From positions 1-64,000 of IMG/VR virus record IMGVR_UViG_3300032240_002045: a DNA stretch of 64,000 bases; one strand, written 5' to 3'. Numbering within the stretch: position 1 is the first letter of the stretch; every line of letters begins with the position of its first letter. The position numbers and the translations under genes were made by a program. Under the pieces are notes generated by a model, which was not told where the DNA came from, did no database searches, and worked only from the letters and a program-made list of their open reading frames with translations. This DNA comes from a virus. Shown one piece after another: positions 15,313 to 21,305 of this stretch.

Positions 15313-15498
15313 CTAACCCCAAAGCCCTTTTCGCCTCCACAGCTTTATAGTAAACAAGCGCTTGCCACGTATTGCAAATTCTAAGAGTAGACGGCTGCGC
15401 TTGTGATCATCTGATAGCTGATACGCCCGAAAGACACCAGTGCGTTTTAAATATCTTTCAAGATAGCGCTCTAGCTCTGGTGACAATTCTTCGCTCAT
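15313..15498 (-). CDS. Hypothetical 61-aa protein, probably leaderless
   Basis: Charged and helical N-terminus (EELSPELERYLERYLKRTGVFRAYQL) and a basic aromatic end (FTIKLWRRKGLWG). No Shine-Dalgarno; instead TTGACA and TAAGGT lie upstream with six bases between the -10 element and the ATG, so the transcript should start at the ATG itself. First gene of the leftward run, divergent from the HNH gene. Function unknown. Confidence 0.55.
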   Translation of the reverse strand: MSEELSPELERYLERYLKRTGVFRAYQLSDDHKRSRLLLEFAIRGKRLFTIKLWRRKGLWG

Positions 15499-15535
15499 AC
15501 AACAACCTTAACACATTTGGCTACTGCCTTGTCAA
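15499..15535 (-). promoter_or_regulatory. Putative leaderless promoter, minus strand
   Basis: Minus strand: perfect -35 TTGACA (15530-15535), 19-nt spacer, -10 TAAGGT (15505-15510, TAnnnT), six bases, then ATG at 15498. The transcription start would coincide with the A of ATG. Confidence 0.6.
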
Positions 15536-15558
15536 CAGGTGTACCTCTTCAAAAATTT

Positions 15559-15573
15559 TGATAGGGTGTCTTT
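15559..15573 (+). promoter_or_regulatory. Putative leaderless extended -10 promoter, plus strand
   Basis: TGATAGGGT gives an extended -10 (TG-n-TAGGGT, TAGGGT at 15562-15567), six bases, then the ATG at 15574. No clear -35 box and no Shine-Dalgarno. Mirror image of the minus-strand promoter in the same 75-nt gap. Confidence 0.5.
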
Positions 15574-16557
15574 ATGAAATGTGGCACTTACTCTGGTTAC
15601 AAAAAACATAGAAAAGATAAAAGCTTTATTTGTCAACCCTGCAGATTGGCTATGAATGCCTATCGTAGGGAGTACAACAAGCGTAAGCCTGAGAAGAATG
15701 CTCAATACCATGCTAAGTACAAAGCAAAGTTTGCTCCTGCTAAGGAGGCTGAAAGGGCTGCTAAGAAAGCTGCTCGTGATATTGCGTCTGCAGAAAAGGC
15801 TCAAAAGCTCGCGGTTGCTCGTGCAGAGCGTGCTGCACTCAAAGAAGCTCGCAGGATTGAGAGAGAAGCAGAGTTAGCTAAGATAAAGGCTAACAAAGCT
15901 AAAGTTAGTGCTGCTCAGATGCGTGATGTTCTTAGGTATATCAGGTACCAAAGGCTGCTCATTAATAGCCAACTTAAGAAGCATGCACGTCAAGAGGCTA
16001 TTAATGCTCAAAAAGAACAAGCTAGATTAGCCAAAGAGGTTGCGGTTGCAGAAGAGCAACTTAGACGTCAGCAACGTGAGCAACATAGGCAACTTATGCT
16101 CAACCAGCATGGAACTAGCATTGGTGATTACTCTCGTTGTAAGAAGGCTAACACCACAGCTTGCGCAGACTGCTTAAAAGCAGCCTCCGCCTACCGCAAA
16201 GCTCAAGTAGCAAGAGACCCTGAAAAATTTAAACAACAAAAGAAAAAGTATTTAAAAGCTAATCCTAATAGACGCCATCACAGCAATAGAGATCGTGCCC
16301 GCAAGAAGGGCGTGCCTAGCCAGTACTACACCCGCCAACAGATCTTTAATCGTGATGGCTACGACTGTTACCTATGTAACCTGCCTGTAGATCTCACCGC
16401 GAACCATGTTCAGGGCCAACCTGGTTGGGAGCTGTATCCGCACGTTGAGCACGTTATCCCACTAGCACTCGGTGGCCATGACACCTTAGATAATGTCAAG
16501 ATTGCTCACGCTATTTGTAACATCCGCAAAGGGGTCTCCGCGCCTGTTGCCGTTTAG
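15574..16557 (+). CDS. HNH endonuclease with long coiled coil
   Basis: 327 residues. A C-terminal HNH domain (about 255-322) has zinc cysteines in CYLCN, the HNH core EHVIPLALGGHDTLDN and a final AHAICNIRKG. The N-terminus has a small Cys module (CGTYSGYKKH...CQPC-RLAMNAYRR) with a second related copy near 180-225 (HGTSIGDYSRCKK...CADCLKAASAYRK); between them lies a Lys/Ala/Glu coiled coil of over 100 residues. First gene of the plus-strand island. It may be a free-standing homing nuclease or cut host DNA. Confidence 0.85.
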   Translation: MKCGTYSGYKKHRKDKSFICQPCRLAMNAYRREYNKRKPEKNAQYHAKYKAKFAPAKEAERAAKKAARDIASAEKAQKLAVARAERAALKEARRIEREAELAKIKANKAKVSAAQMRDVLRYIRYQRLLINSQLKKHARQEAINAQKEQARLAKEVAVAEEQLRRQQREQHRQLMLNQHGTSIGDYSRCKKANTTACADCLKAASAYRKAQVARDPEKFKQQKKKYLKANPNRRHHSNRDRARKKGVPSQYYTRQQIFNRDGYDCYLCNLPVDLTANHVQGQPGWELYPHVEHVIPLALGGHDTLDNVKIAHAICNIRKGVSAPVAV

Positions 16558-16752
16558 GGCTACGGACTTGAGGTCACCCTTGTTACCTACGGCTGAACAC
16601 TGGTGGCTTCCAAATTGTCGACTTTTCCTAACCGTGGGGGGGTCTTCTGACCAGTCATAGTTTGCGAGTGCTCGGCGTGTCGCTTGCATTCGTGTGGCGT
16701 GTGCACTATCTTTCATTTATCGCCACAAGGCGAGCCGATAGGAAGGCATAAC
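16558..16752 (+). promoter_or_regulatory. Intergenic control region upstream of the ArdC operon
   Basis: No gene seen. Contains half of the TTGTCGACAA palindrome (16615-16622), a TGACCAGTCA site (about 16649-16658), the conserved island motif CGGCGTGTCGC (16673-16683) and, before the next ATG, CCGATAGGAAGG (16735-16746). No clear terminator. Confidence 0.55.
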
Positions 16753-16923
16753 ATGACACCAGAAATAGGCGATTGGTACACGACACACAATAGCGGGGTG
16801 ATTGGTTGGGTCTGTGAAATAGTTCCCAACCGCACTGGCACATTCCGCTTGCGCTTGCGCACTGTGGACTTAGACATCAAATGGACGACTTTCATTCCAG
16901 AGGGTGTTAAGGTGAGCGCATGA
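16753..16923 (+). CDS. Hypothetical 56-aa protein
   Basis: Start at 16753 is set by the GATAGGAAGG Shine-Dalgarno; a longer frame from 16684 lacks one. Beta-rich (DWYTTHNSGVIGWVCEIVPNRTGTFRLRLRT, PEGVKVSA), probably an SH3-like barrel. Coupled to the ArdC-like gene by an ATGA overlap at 16920, so the two probably work together or share control. Confidence 0.65.
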   Translation: MTPEIGDWYTTHNSGVIGWVCEIVPNRTGTFRLRLRTVDLDIKWTTFIPEGVKVSA

Positions 16924-17789
16924 GCACAATTAAGGAAGACATCACCGCGCTACTCGTTAAGGCGCTCGAGGAAGGCAATGCGCCATGGCGTAAGGGTTGG
17001 GTTGGTGGCATGGCGCCAACATCTCTTGCAACGGGTAAACCGTATCAAGGCATCAACACTCTCATTCTCTCTCTACTAGGTGAGGGATACGCGCACCCGC
17101 TCTGGCTCACATATAAACAAGCCGAGGCCCTAGGCGGTAACGTCAAGAAGGGCGAGAAGTCGGTCCGCGTAGTTTACGCAGCGCAGAAGTCAATCGAGCC
17201 AACCGAGGAGAAGGAGGGCACAAGCTTCTTCTTCTATAAATGGTTTAACGTGTTCAACGTAGATCAATGCGAAGGTATCGAGATCCCCGCACAATTCTTG
17301 CCTACTGGTGAGACCGTCGAGCCACTCGATGCCATTAACACTCTATGGGATGGATACACCAACCGCCCGGAGATGTTCTACAGCGAACAGGGCCGGGCCT
17401 TCTATTCACCTTCGGCCGATTCGATCACGCTTCCAACCTTGCATCAATTCAAGAGCGCAGAAGAGCACGCGTACACCTTCGCTCATGAGATGATTCATTC
17501 AACTGGACACGAGTCCCGCACCAACCGTTGGAAGAATGCGGAAGACAAGCCAAGCCGATTTGGATGCGACACCTACGCCAAGGAAGAATTAATCGCAGAA
17601 GTAGGCGCATGCATGTTGCTAGCGAGCGCCGGGGTTGAATTCGATATCCCTAACTCTGCAGCCTACCTTCGCTCATGGATCAAGGCTTTAAACGATGACA
17701 AGAGCCTAATCTTTAAAGCATCAGCGAAAGCACAAGCAGCAGCCAACTACATCACCGGGGTCAAAGTACAAGAGGAGGTGAATGCATGA
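16920..17789 (+). CDS. ardC: ArdC-like antirestriction protein (ssDNA-binding plus zincin metallopeptidase)
   Basis: 289 residues. The N-terminal domain (about 5-120) is the ArdC/DUF1738 ssDNA-binding module: IKEDITALLVKALEEGNAPWRKGW, then GKPYQGINTLILS and PLWLTYKQAEALGG. The C-terminal zincin-like peptidase domain carries HEMIHSTGHESR (HExxH plus a third His) and a downstream KEELIAEVGACML helix with the third ligand. Plasmid ArdC protects incoming ssDNA from restriction; in a phage it is a plausible anti-defence factor made early. Confidence 0.88.
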   Translation: MSTIKEDITALLVKALEEGNAPWRKGWVGGMAPTSLATGKPYQGINTLILSLLGEGYAHPLWLTYKQAEALGGNVKKGEKSVRVVYAAQKSIEPTEEKEGTSFFFYKWFNVFNVDQCEGIEIPAQFLPTGETVEPLDAINTLWDGYTNRPEMFYSEQGRAFYSPSADSITLPTLHQFKSAEEHAYTFAHEMIHSTGHESRTNRWKNAEDKPSRFGCDTYAKEELIAEVGACMLLASAGVEFDIPNSAAYLRSWIKALNDDKSLIFKASAKAQAAANYITGVKVQEEVNA

Positions 17790-17890
17790 ACCGCCTACTT
17801 ACTTCACTAGTGCAGCTAGTACTGCTAGGAGTCACCGCGCCGTTGGTTGTATTAATGGTCAAAGACTTCCGCGAGAATAAACTCGAATAG
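17786..17890 (+). CDS. 34-aa single-TM peptide
   Basis: ATGA overlap with the ArdC-like stop. Reads MNRLLTSLVQLVLLGVTAP and so on: one hydrophobic helix of about 22 residues, then a charged end (KDFRENKLE). A membrane microprotein translated with ArdC; function unknown. Confidence 0.6.
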   Translation: MNRLLTSLVQLVLLGVTAPLVVLMVKDFRENKLE

Positions 17891-17891
17891 C

Positions 17892-17908
17892 TTTCCCCCT
17901 ATCGGAAA
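17892..17908 (+). promoter_or_regulatory. 3' hairpin with Shine-Dalgarno-complementary loop (copy 1)
   Basis: TTTCC/GGAAA stem (17892-17896 with 17904-17908) with a CCCTATC loop. CCTATCGG here is the exact reverse complement of CCGATAGG, the core of the Shine-Dalgarno sequences at 16735, 18135 and 18688. See also 21111-21129. Confidence 0.5.
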
Positions 17909-17914
17909 ACACAG

Positions 17915-17950
17915 AGCCCCGGCCCAACAGCTGGGGCTTTGCTGTTGGCC
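17915..17950 (+). terminator. Terminator with competing second hairpin
   Basis: AGCCCC (17915-17920) pairs with GGGGCT (17933-17938), followed by TTTG. The loop GGCCCAACAGC (17921-17931) can instead pair with GCTGTTGGCC (17941-17950), with one bulged base. The two structures cannot coexist, as in attenuators. Confidence 0.55.
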
Positions 17951-17955
17951 GGCGC

Positions 17956-18010
17956 ATTTGTTTGTGTTGGCCCACCCGCCCCGTTTATAAGGGAGTATGT
18001 ATGTAGAGAG
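17956..18010 (+). promoter_or_regulatory. Repeated promoter-like cassette, copy A
   Basis: ATTTGTTTGTGTTGG, a C-rich tract, TATAAGGGA and AGAGAG in order. The same series occurs at 19639, 21181 and 22486, each just after a gene or terminator. TTGTGT and TATAAG are 18 nt apart, consistent with a sigma-type promoter. Confidence 0.6.
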
Positions 18011-18020
18011 ATACACAGCC

Positions 18021-18041
18021 TGTGGATAAACCTGTGGATAA
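18021..18041 (+). other. Two perfect DnaA boxes (candidate origin element)
   Basis: TGTGGATAA at 18021-18029 and 18033-18041, same orientation, 12-nt repeat distance; both are exact reverse complements of the DnaA box TTATCCACA. A 17-mer motif adjoins at 18043. Non-coding gap. Confidence 0.5.
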
Positions 18042-18042
18042 A

Positions 18043-18059
18043 GTTATCTAATTGTTATA
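18043..18059 (-). repeat. 17-mer motif TATAACRATTWGATAAC, copy 1
   Basis: TATAACAATTAGATAAC on the minus strand; other copies at 19702-19718 and 22777-22793 on the plus strand. TATAAC and GATAAC are 11 bp apart, one helical turn, suggesting a dimeric protein site. Confidence 0.6.
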
Positions 18060-18065
18060 CAACTA

Positions 18066-18076
18066 CGGCGTGTCGC
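18066..18076 (+). promoter_or_regulatory. Conserved island motif CGGCGTGTCGC
   Basis: One of five copies in gaps of the plus-strand island (16673, 18066, 19724 inverted, 21306, 22552 with one change). Followed by TATTGG here. Putative regulator-binding site between promoter-like cassette and Shine-Dalgarno. Confidence 0.5.
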
Positions 18077-18152
18077 TATTGGTTTTGTCGGTGAGTTAGT
18101 TTAGATTTATCTCATCAAGCAAACGGCTTGATTACCGATAGGAGAACAGAAA

Positions 18153-18638
18153 GTGACTACAACAACTAAGCCAACAGTACGCGAGGCTAAATTGGTAATT
18201 GACCACCAATTCACCCGTTTCATGGACGGTCAATACATTGACCCCCTAGCACTAGACATCATTGGCTATTCCGTAGCAAATGAAATGCAAATCCGCGATT
18301 ACCTTTTGGGGTACTCAATGGAAACAGGCGATAACACCCTCGCCGTCAAGTATGTAGCTCACCTAATTGAGCAAGGTATCTCCGAACAGTATCGTCACGC
18401 TTTCTATACTGTGCTTTCCGCGCTTTACTTTATGGACGGCGATAGCGACCTTGCTTTCTTAGCACTAGATGAGGCGAAAGCCCTCAAATCTGATTACGCC
18501 CTTGCTGGCTTGCTAACACGCGTCTATGGAACAGGGTGGAACAGTCAAGAGTTTCGCTCTATGACTGTGGAACTGCACCCAAAAGTGCTAAGCACGATAG
18601 AGGACATAGCAGACAACACGATTGAGCAAATCGCTTAA
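18153..18638 (+). CDS. DUF4192-like protein
   Basis: 161 residues from GTG at 18153, preceded by CCGATAGGAG. The region VLSALYFMDGDSDLAFLALDEAKALKSDYALAGLLTRV resembles the C-terminal part of actinobacterial DUF4192 proteins (W/F-x-x-GD-x-x-A-x-x-A-x-x-x-A-L-x-x-D-Y-x-LA-x-LL); the N-terminal portion of that family is shortened. The function of DUF4192 is unknown; homologues occur widely in actinobacteria and their phages. Confidence 0.68.
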   Translation: MTTTTKPTVREAKLVIDHQFTRFMDGQYIDPLALDIIGYSVANEMQIRDYLLGYSMETGDNTLAVKYVAHLIEQGISEQYRHAFYTVLSALYFMDGDSDLAFLALDEAKALKSDYALAGLLTRVYGTGWNSQEFRSMTVELHPKVLSTIEDIADNTIEQIA

Positions 18639-18707
18639 ATCCGCAATTCTCCCTGAGCATGGAGTTAAACTGCTCACCCAACAACTACCGATAGGAAAGG
18701 TAATACC

Positions 18708-19124
18708 ATGTCAAGAGCATTAACAGTAAAAGTGCCGGTTACAAAAGTAATTGCGGCATTAGAGGCATCACTAGCAAAACTAGAAAAGGACTACTCAACT
18801 CAAGAGGGAAAGGAGGCTAAGTACCAAAAGGCACGCGAGGCATGGATTAAAGAACTAACCAACTATGCCATAGCAAACATCAAGAGCGCGGTTAATTTCC
18901 GTACTAACTATCGCGAATGGAATAACACCCTTAACATTGACTATGACATCACAGTTAATGAAAAGGACTTACCAAAAGAGCCGGAAAAAGATTTCGTTAC
19001 TATTCATCAACACTCTTACAATGATAGTAAAGAGGAAATCGAAAGTGCCCTCCGCATCTTAAAGATGACCGACGAGGAGTTCGTTGCCGCATCTACTATG
19101 AAAGCAATCTCCAAATACCTATGA
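18708..19124 (+). CDS. Hypothetical helical protein
   Basis: 138 residues preceded by CCGATAGGAAAGG. Coiled-coil-like first half (VTKVIAALEASLAKLEKDY...YQKAREAWIKELTNYAIANIK) and a charged second half. Resembles small unknown proteins of actinophage early regions; no function assigned. It precedes two zinc-binding genes joined by ATGA overlaps. Confidence 0.6.
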   Translation: MSRALTVKVPVTKVIAALEASLAKLEKDYSTQEGKEAKYQKAREAWIKELTNYAIANIKSAVNFRTNYREWNNTLNIDYDITVNEKDLPKEPEKDFVTIHQHSYNDSKEEIESALRILKMTDEEFVAASTMKAISKYL

Positions 19125-19207
19125 CTATGATGCCTGTCTGTGGGGAGTGCCGTAAGGCACTCTCCCCAGACGAATACGGATACGGACACGATTGTGAGGG
19201 GGAATGA
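19121..19207 (+). CDS. 28-aa zinc-knuckle microprotein
   Basis: ATGA overlap with both neighbours. Four metal-ligand residues in the order C-x2-C-x12-H-x-C (C7, C10, H23, C25), followed by a short acidic end. The same spacing occurs in the 27-residue product of 21027-21110. Probably a stand-alone zinc finger of unknown role. Confidence 0.65.
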   Translation: MTMMPVCGECRKALSPDEYGYGHDCEGE

Positions 19208-19404
19208 TGAAAAAGCCTACATGTGCTAATTGCGGGGTGTTCCTTAAAGATGAGGAGATCCTCAACGCTATCTATTGGAATACGATCCTGTTTGGTAGCG
19301 AGCGCGTAGCTGAAGCTAATTGCGAAAAGTGCGAGGACTTTAACTACGCTAAAGAAAACTCAATCATTAAAGAACCACACCACAAGTACGATTGGCGGGT
19401 ATAG
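19204..19404 (+). CDS. Zinc-ribbon protein
   Basis: 66 residues with CANC near the start and CEKC at about residues 41-44, four cysteines likely binding one zinc. The connecting region is helical (DEEILNAIYWNTILFGSERVAEAN). Coupled to the microprotein upstream. Function unknown. Confidence 0.6.
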   Translation: MMKKPTCANCGVFLKDEEILNAIYWNTILFGSERVAEANCEKCEDFNYAKENSIIKEPHHKYDWRV

Positions 19405-19430
19405 TTGGAGGCATGATGTAAACAATACTT

Positions 19431-19590
19431 AGGCGCTAGATCGGGCGCCTGTCTTATAAATGAGTCGATCTAGCTCGGCGGTCGGTGAACAGGAACCGCA
19501 CATGGGAAAGCTGCCACCCTCTGGCAGGTTATTAAGGCTCGCAATGATAAACGAGTAAGAGTGCCGTAGTCGGTACCGCCTTTGGGATCG
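19431..19590 (+). ncRNA. Candidate structured non-coding RNA
   Basis: A GC-rich, gene-free 160 nt with several exact complements: GCTAGATCG (19435-19443) with CGATCTAGC (19466-19474); GCGGT/ACCGC (19478-19482, 19495-19499); CTGCCA/TGGCAG (19511-19516, 19522-19527); CTCG/CGAG (19538-19541, 19552-19555). A 10-bp terminator follows immediately. It could be a processed 3' UTR or an independent RNA. No known RNA family recognised. Confidence 0.45.
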
Positions 19591-19620
19591 CCCCGTAGCT
19601 AATCAGCTGCGGGGCTTTCT
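19591..19620 (+). terminator. Intrinsic terminator
   Basis: CCCCGTAGCT (19591-19600), loop AATC, AGCTGCGGGG (19605-19614), then CTTTCT: a 10-bp stem with one T-G wobble. Ends the 18.15-19.4 kb operon or the candidate RNA. Confidence 0.8.
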
Positions 19621-19638
19621 CATGCTCGCGATTCGCGG

Positions 19639-19700
19639 AATGTTTGTGTTGGCCCGCCCTCCCCATTCTATTTCATAGGGAATACATACAGGAGAGAGAT
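19639..19700 (+). promoter_or_regulatory. Repeated promoter-like cassette, copy B
   Basis: AATGTTTGTGTTGGCCC, a C-rich tract, CATAGGGAATA and GGAGAGAGAT; insertions of several bases before ATAGGG relative to copies A and D. Lies between the terminator and the 19816 gene. Confidence 0.55.
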
Positions 19701-19701
19701 T

Positions 19702-19718
19702 TATAACGATTTGATAAC
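19702..19718 (+). repeat. 17-mer motif TATAACRATTWGATAAC, copy 2
   Basis: TATAACGATTTGATAAC, one base different from the copy at 22777. Directly follows cassette B. An inverted CGGCGTGTCGC motif follows at 19724-19734. Confidence 0.6.
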
Positions 19719-19723
19719 GCTTT

Positions 19724-19734
19724 GCGACACGCCG
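19724..19734 (-). promoter_or_regulatory. Conserved island motif CGGCGTGTCGC, inverted copy
   Basis: Eleven-base exact match on the minus strand, in the same position relative to a downstream plus-strand start as the other copies. Orientation independence suggests a protein-binding site rather than an RNA element. Confidence 0.5.
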
Positions 19735-19815
19735 TTGAAATGGTAGGAGATGTCGGTGGCATGCATTACCTTGTGCTTGTGGGTAACAATGCCTACAACA
19801 CGATAGGAGATTCAA

Positions 19816-20379
19816 GTGGGTTATTACGTAGATTTGGTGGATGCTGATTTTATCATCCCTGAGACAGAAGAGGTACTGCAGGCACTCCGCGAGATGCCTA
19901 AGAAGTACAAGTCAATACAGCGCGGTGGCTCATCTAATGGAGATAAGTGGTTCTCATGGATGAATGATGAAGAGATAGAGAGTGCTGAGAGTGCCCAATC
20001 TATATTTGAGGCTCTCGGATTTGAGTGCGAGAAGGACAAGTACGGGACTCCAAATACTTTCTCCCTGGAGTCATACAACAGCAAGACTGGACAAGAAGAC
20101 CTCTTCCTAGCCGTCGTTGCTCAATTCATGCCAGATGATGCATATACAGAGTGGCGCGGTGAAGACGGCGAGATTTGGCGCTACACAGTCAAGGGTAAGA
20201 AACTGATGGTTCAATCCTCTCGTATTGAGTGGAATTATCCTGAGACTTTCCGCGTGGCAAAATTCCATTCAACTGGCTCTTTCAAGGATAATACCTACCA
20301 ATCGCACACAATCTATGTAGACCCATATGAAGATGTGGATGCACAGATTCAAGCAAAATTGGAGAAGGTAAATGCCTAA
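19816..20379 (+). CDS. Hypothetical phage early protein
   Basis: 187 residues from GTG at 19816 behind ACGATAGGAG. Mixed alpha/beta with MGYYVDLVDADFIIPE at the start and a later WRYTVKGKKLMVQSSRIEW strand pair. Similar proteins of unknown function occur in actinophage genomes, often beside Api92-like proteins as here. Overlaps the next gene by 8 nt. Confidence 0.58.
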   Translation: MGYYVDLVDADFIIPETEEVLQALREMPKKYKSIQRGGSSNGDKWFSWMNDEEIESAESAQSIFEALGFECEKDKYGTPNTFSLESYNSKTGQEDLFLAVVAQFMPDDAYTEWRGEDGEIWRYTVKGKKLMVQSSRIEWNYPETFRVAKFHSTGSFKDNTYQSHTIYVDPYEDVDAQIQAKLEKVNA

Positions 20380-21034
20380 CTGGGTCACTAATGAATTAAC
20401 AATCGAATGTGCTGATAGAGATTACCTACTAGCGGTTGGGGCGCGGTTACGCGCTCCAATCCCTGGAAGGGACGGTGACATTCATATAGTTACAGATACC
20501 AAGTTCTCATTTTGGAATATCACTGCTCCTACTGATTTAGATGCTTATCACAGCGTTTGCGATTCAGAGGGGATGAAGAACCCTGATAACTGGTACAACT
20601 GGAACATACGTAACTGGGGAGTTAAGTGGGATGCACGAGTTCATTCTGCTGATGTCAATCATGACTCCCTGACTTATGATTTTGATACAGCCTGGGCTCC
20701 ACCAATCAAAGCCTTAGAGTCTTTATGCGAAGAGTTACCTGACCTTAAGATTACCCTCCGCTACGTTGAAGAACAGGGCTGGGGTGGAGTTATGGTCTTT
20801 AAAGAAGGTGAGACTTATGAGATTGAGGAGTGGGATATCCCTGAGTCTCATGAAGAGGCTGTAAAGGCTTTTGGCGAGTGCTATCACTGCGACGACATTG
20901 GTAATCTCTATGGTGACTGCCCAGAAGCCATAGCATCACAGTCTCACGATCGTGACATTGAGTTAATGGGAGAATGCCGGTGGTGCGAGATTAACGAAGA
21001 TGGTCGCTACGACGATTGTCCGCCAAATGAGTAA
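20372..21034 (+). CDS. Api92/DUF1281-like protein with Cys-rich C-terminal extension
   Basis: 220 residues. The main part has the DUF1281 (Api92-like, ferredoxin-fold) pattern: start MPNWVTNELTIE, then NWYNWNIRNWGVKWDA, and TAWAPPIKALESLCEELPDLKITLRYVEEQGWGGVMVFKEG. The C-terminal extension has two Cys modules (CYHCDDIGNLYGDC and CRWCEINEDGRYDDC). The fold is frequent on plasmids and phages; role unknown. Confidence 0.75.
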   Translation: MPNWVTNELTIECADRDYLLAVGARLRAPIPGRDGDIHIVTDTKFSFWNITAPTDLDAYHSVCDSEGMKNPDNWYNWNIRNWGVKWDARVHSADVNHDSLTYDFDTAWAPPIKALESLCEELPDLKITLRYVEEQGWGGVMVFKEGETYEIEEWDIPESHEEAVKAFGECYHCDDIGNLYGDCPEAIASQSHDRDIELMGECRWCEINEDGRYDDCPPNE

Positions 21035-21110
21035 GGCAAGATGCCCGTGGTGCGGGGATGACTACGAAGTAACAGCGTGGGATCCACCGCACGAATGTAA
21101 GAAAGACTAA
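21027..21110 (+). CDS. 27-aa zinc-knuckle microprotein
   Basis: Start overlaps the end of the Api92-like gene by 8 nt. Ligands C6, C9, H22, C24 in the spacing C-x2-C-x12-H-x-C, exactly that of the 19121-19207 product although the other residues differ. Ends the operon; the hairpin at 21111 begins one base after its stop. Confidence 0.62.
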   Translation: MSKARCPWCGDDYEVTAWDPPHECKKD

Positions 21111-21129
21111 GTTTCCTCCTATCGGAAAC
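21111..21129 (+). promoter_or_regulatory. 3' hairpin with Shine-Dalgarno-complementary loop (copy 2)
   Basis: GTTTCC/GGAAAC stem (21111-21116 with 21124-21129), seven-base loop TCCTATC, perfectly complementary to GATAGGA in the Shine-Dalgarno of five island genes. A terminator follows at 21134. Confidence 0.55.
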
Positions 21130-21133
21130 GCCA

Positions 21134-21164
21134 GGCCCTAGCTGAGAAATCGGCTGGGGCTTTG
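21134..21164 (+). terminator. Intrinsic terminator
   Basis: GCCCTAGC (21135-21142) pairs with GCTGGGGC (21153-21160), one wobble, followed by TTTG. Ends the 19.8-21.1 kb operon. Confidence 0.65.
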
Positions 21165-21180
21165 TGCGTTGCGCTTGCGG

Positions 21181-21236
21181 ATTTGTTTGTGTTGAAGCCC
21201 ACCCTCCCTCATTAGGGAAATAGGAGGAGGAGAGAG
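21181..21236 (+). promoter_or_regulatory. Repeated promoter-like cassette, copy C
   Basis: ATTTGTTTGTGTTG, C-rich tract, ATTAGGGAAATA and GGAGGAGAGAG. TGACCAGTCA-type sites follow immediately, so this copy may be repressor-controlled. Confidence 0.58.
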
Positions 21237-21282
21237 TGACCAGTCATGACTGCTTATGACCAGTTATAGGCGTGACTGGTCA
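21237..21282 (+). promoter_or_regulatory. Cluster of TGACCAGTCA-type operator-like sites
   Basis: TGACCAGTCA (21237-21246), TGACCAGTTA (21257-21266) and its inverse TGACTGGTCA (21273-21282), with start spacings of 20 and 16 bp; a CAGTCATGACTG palindrome overlaps the first. Another TGACCAGTCA lies in the gap at about 16649. Confidence 0.5.
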
Positions 21283-21305
21283 GAGTTTATTAGTTGGGCG
21301 TCTTG

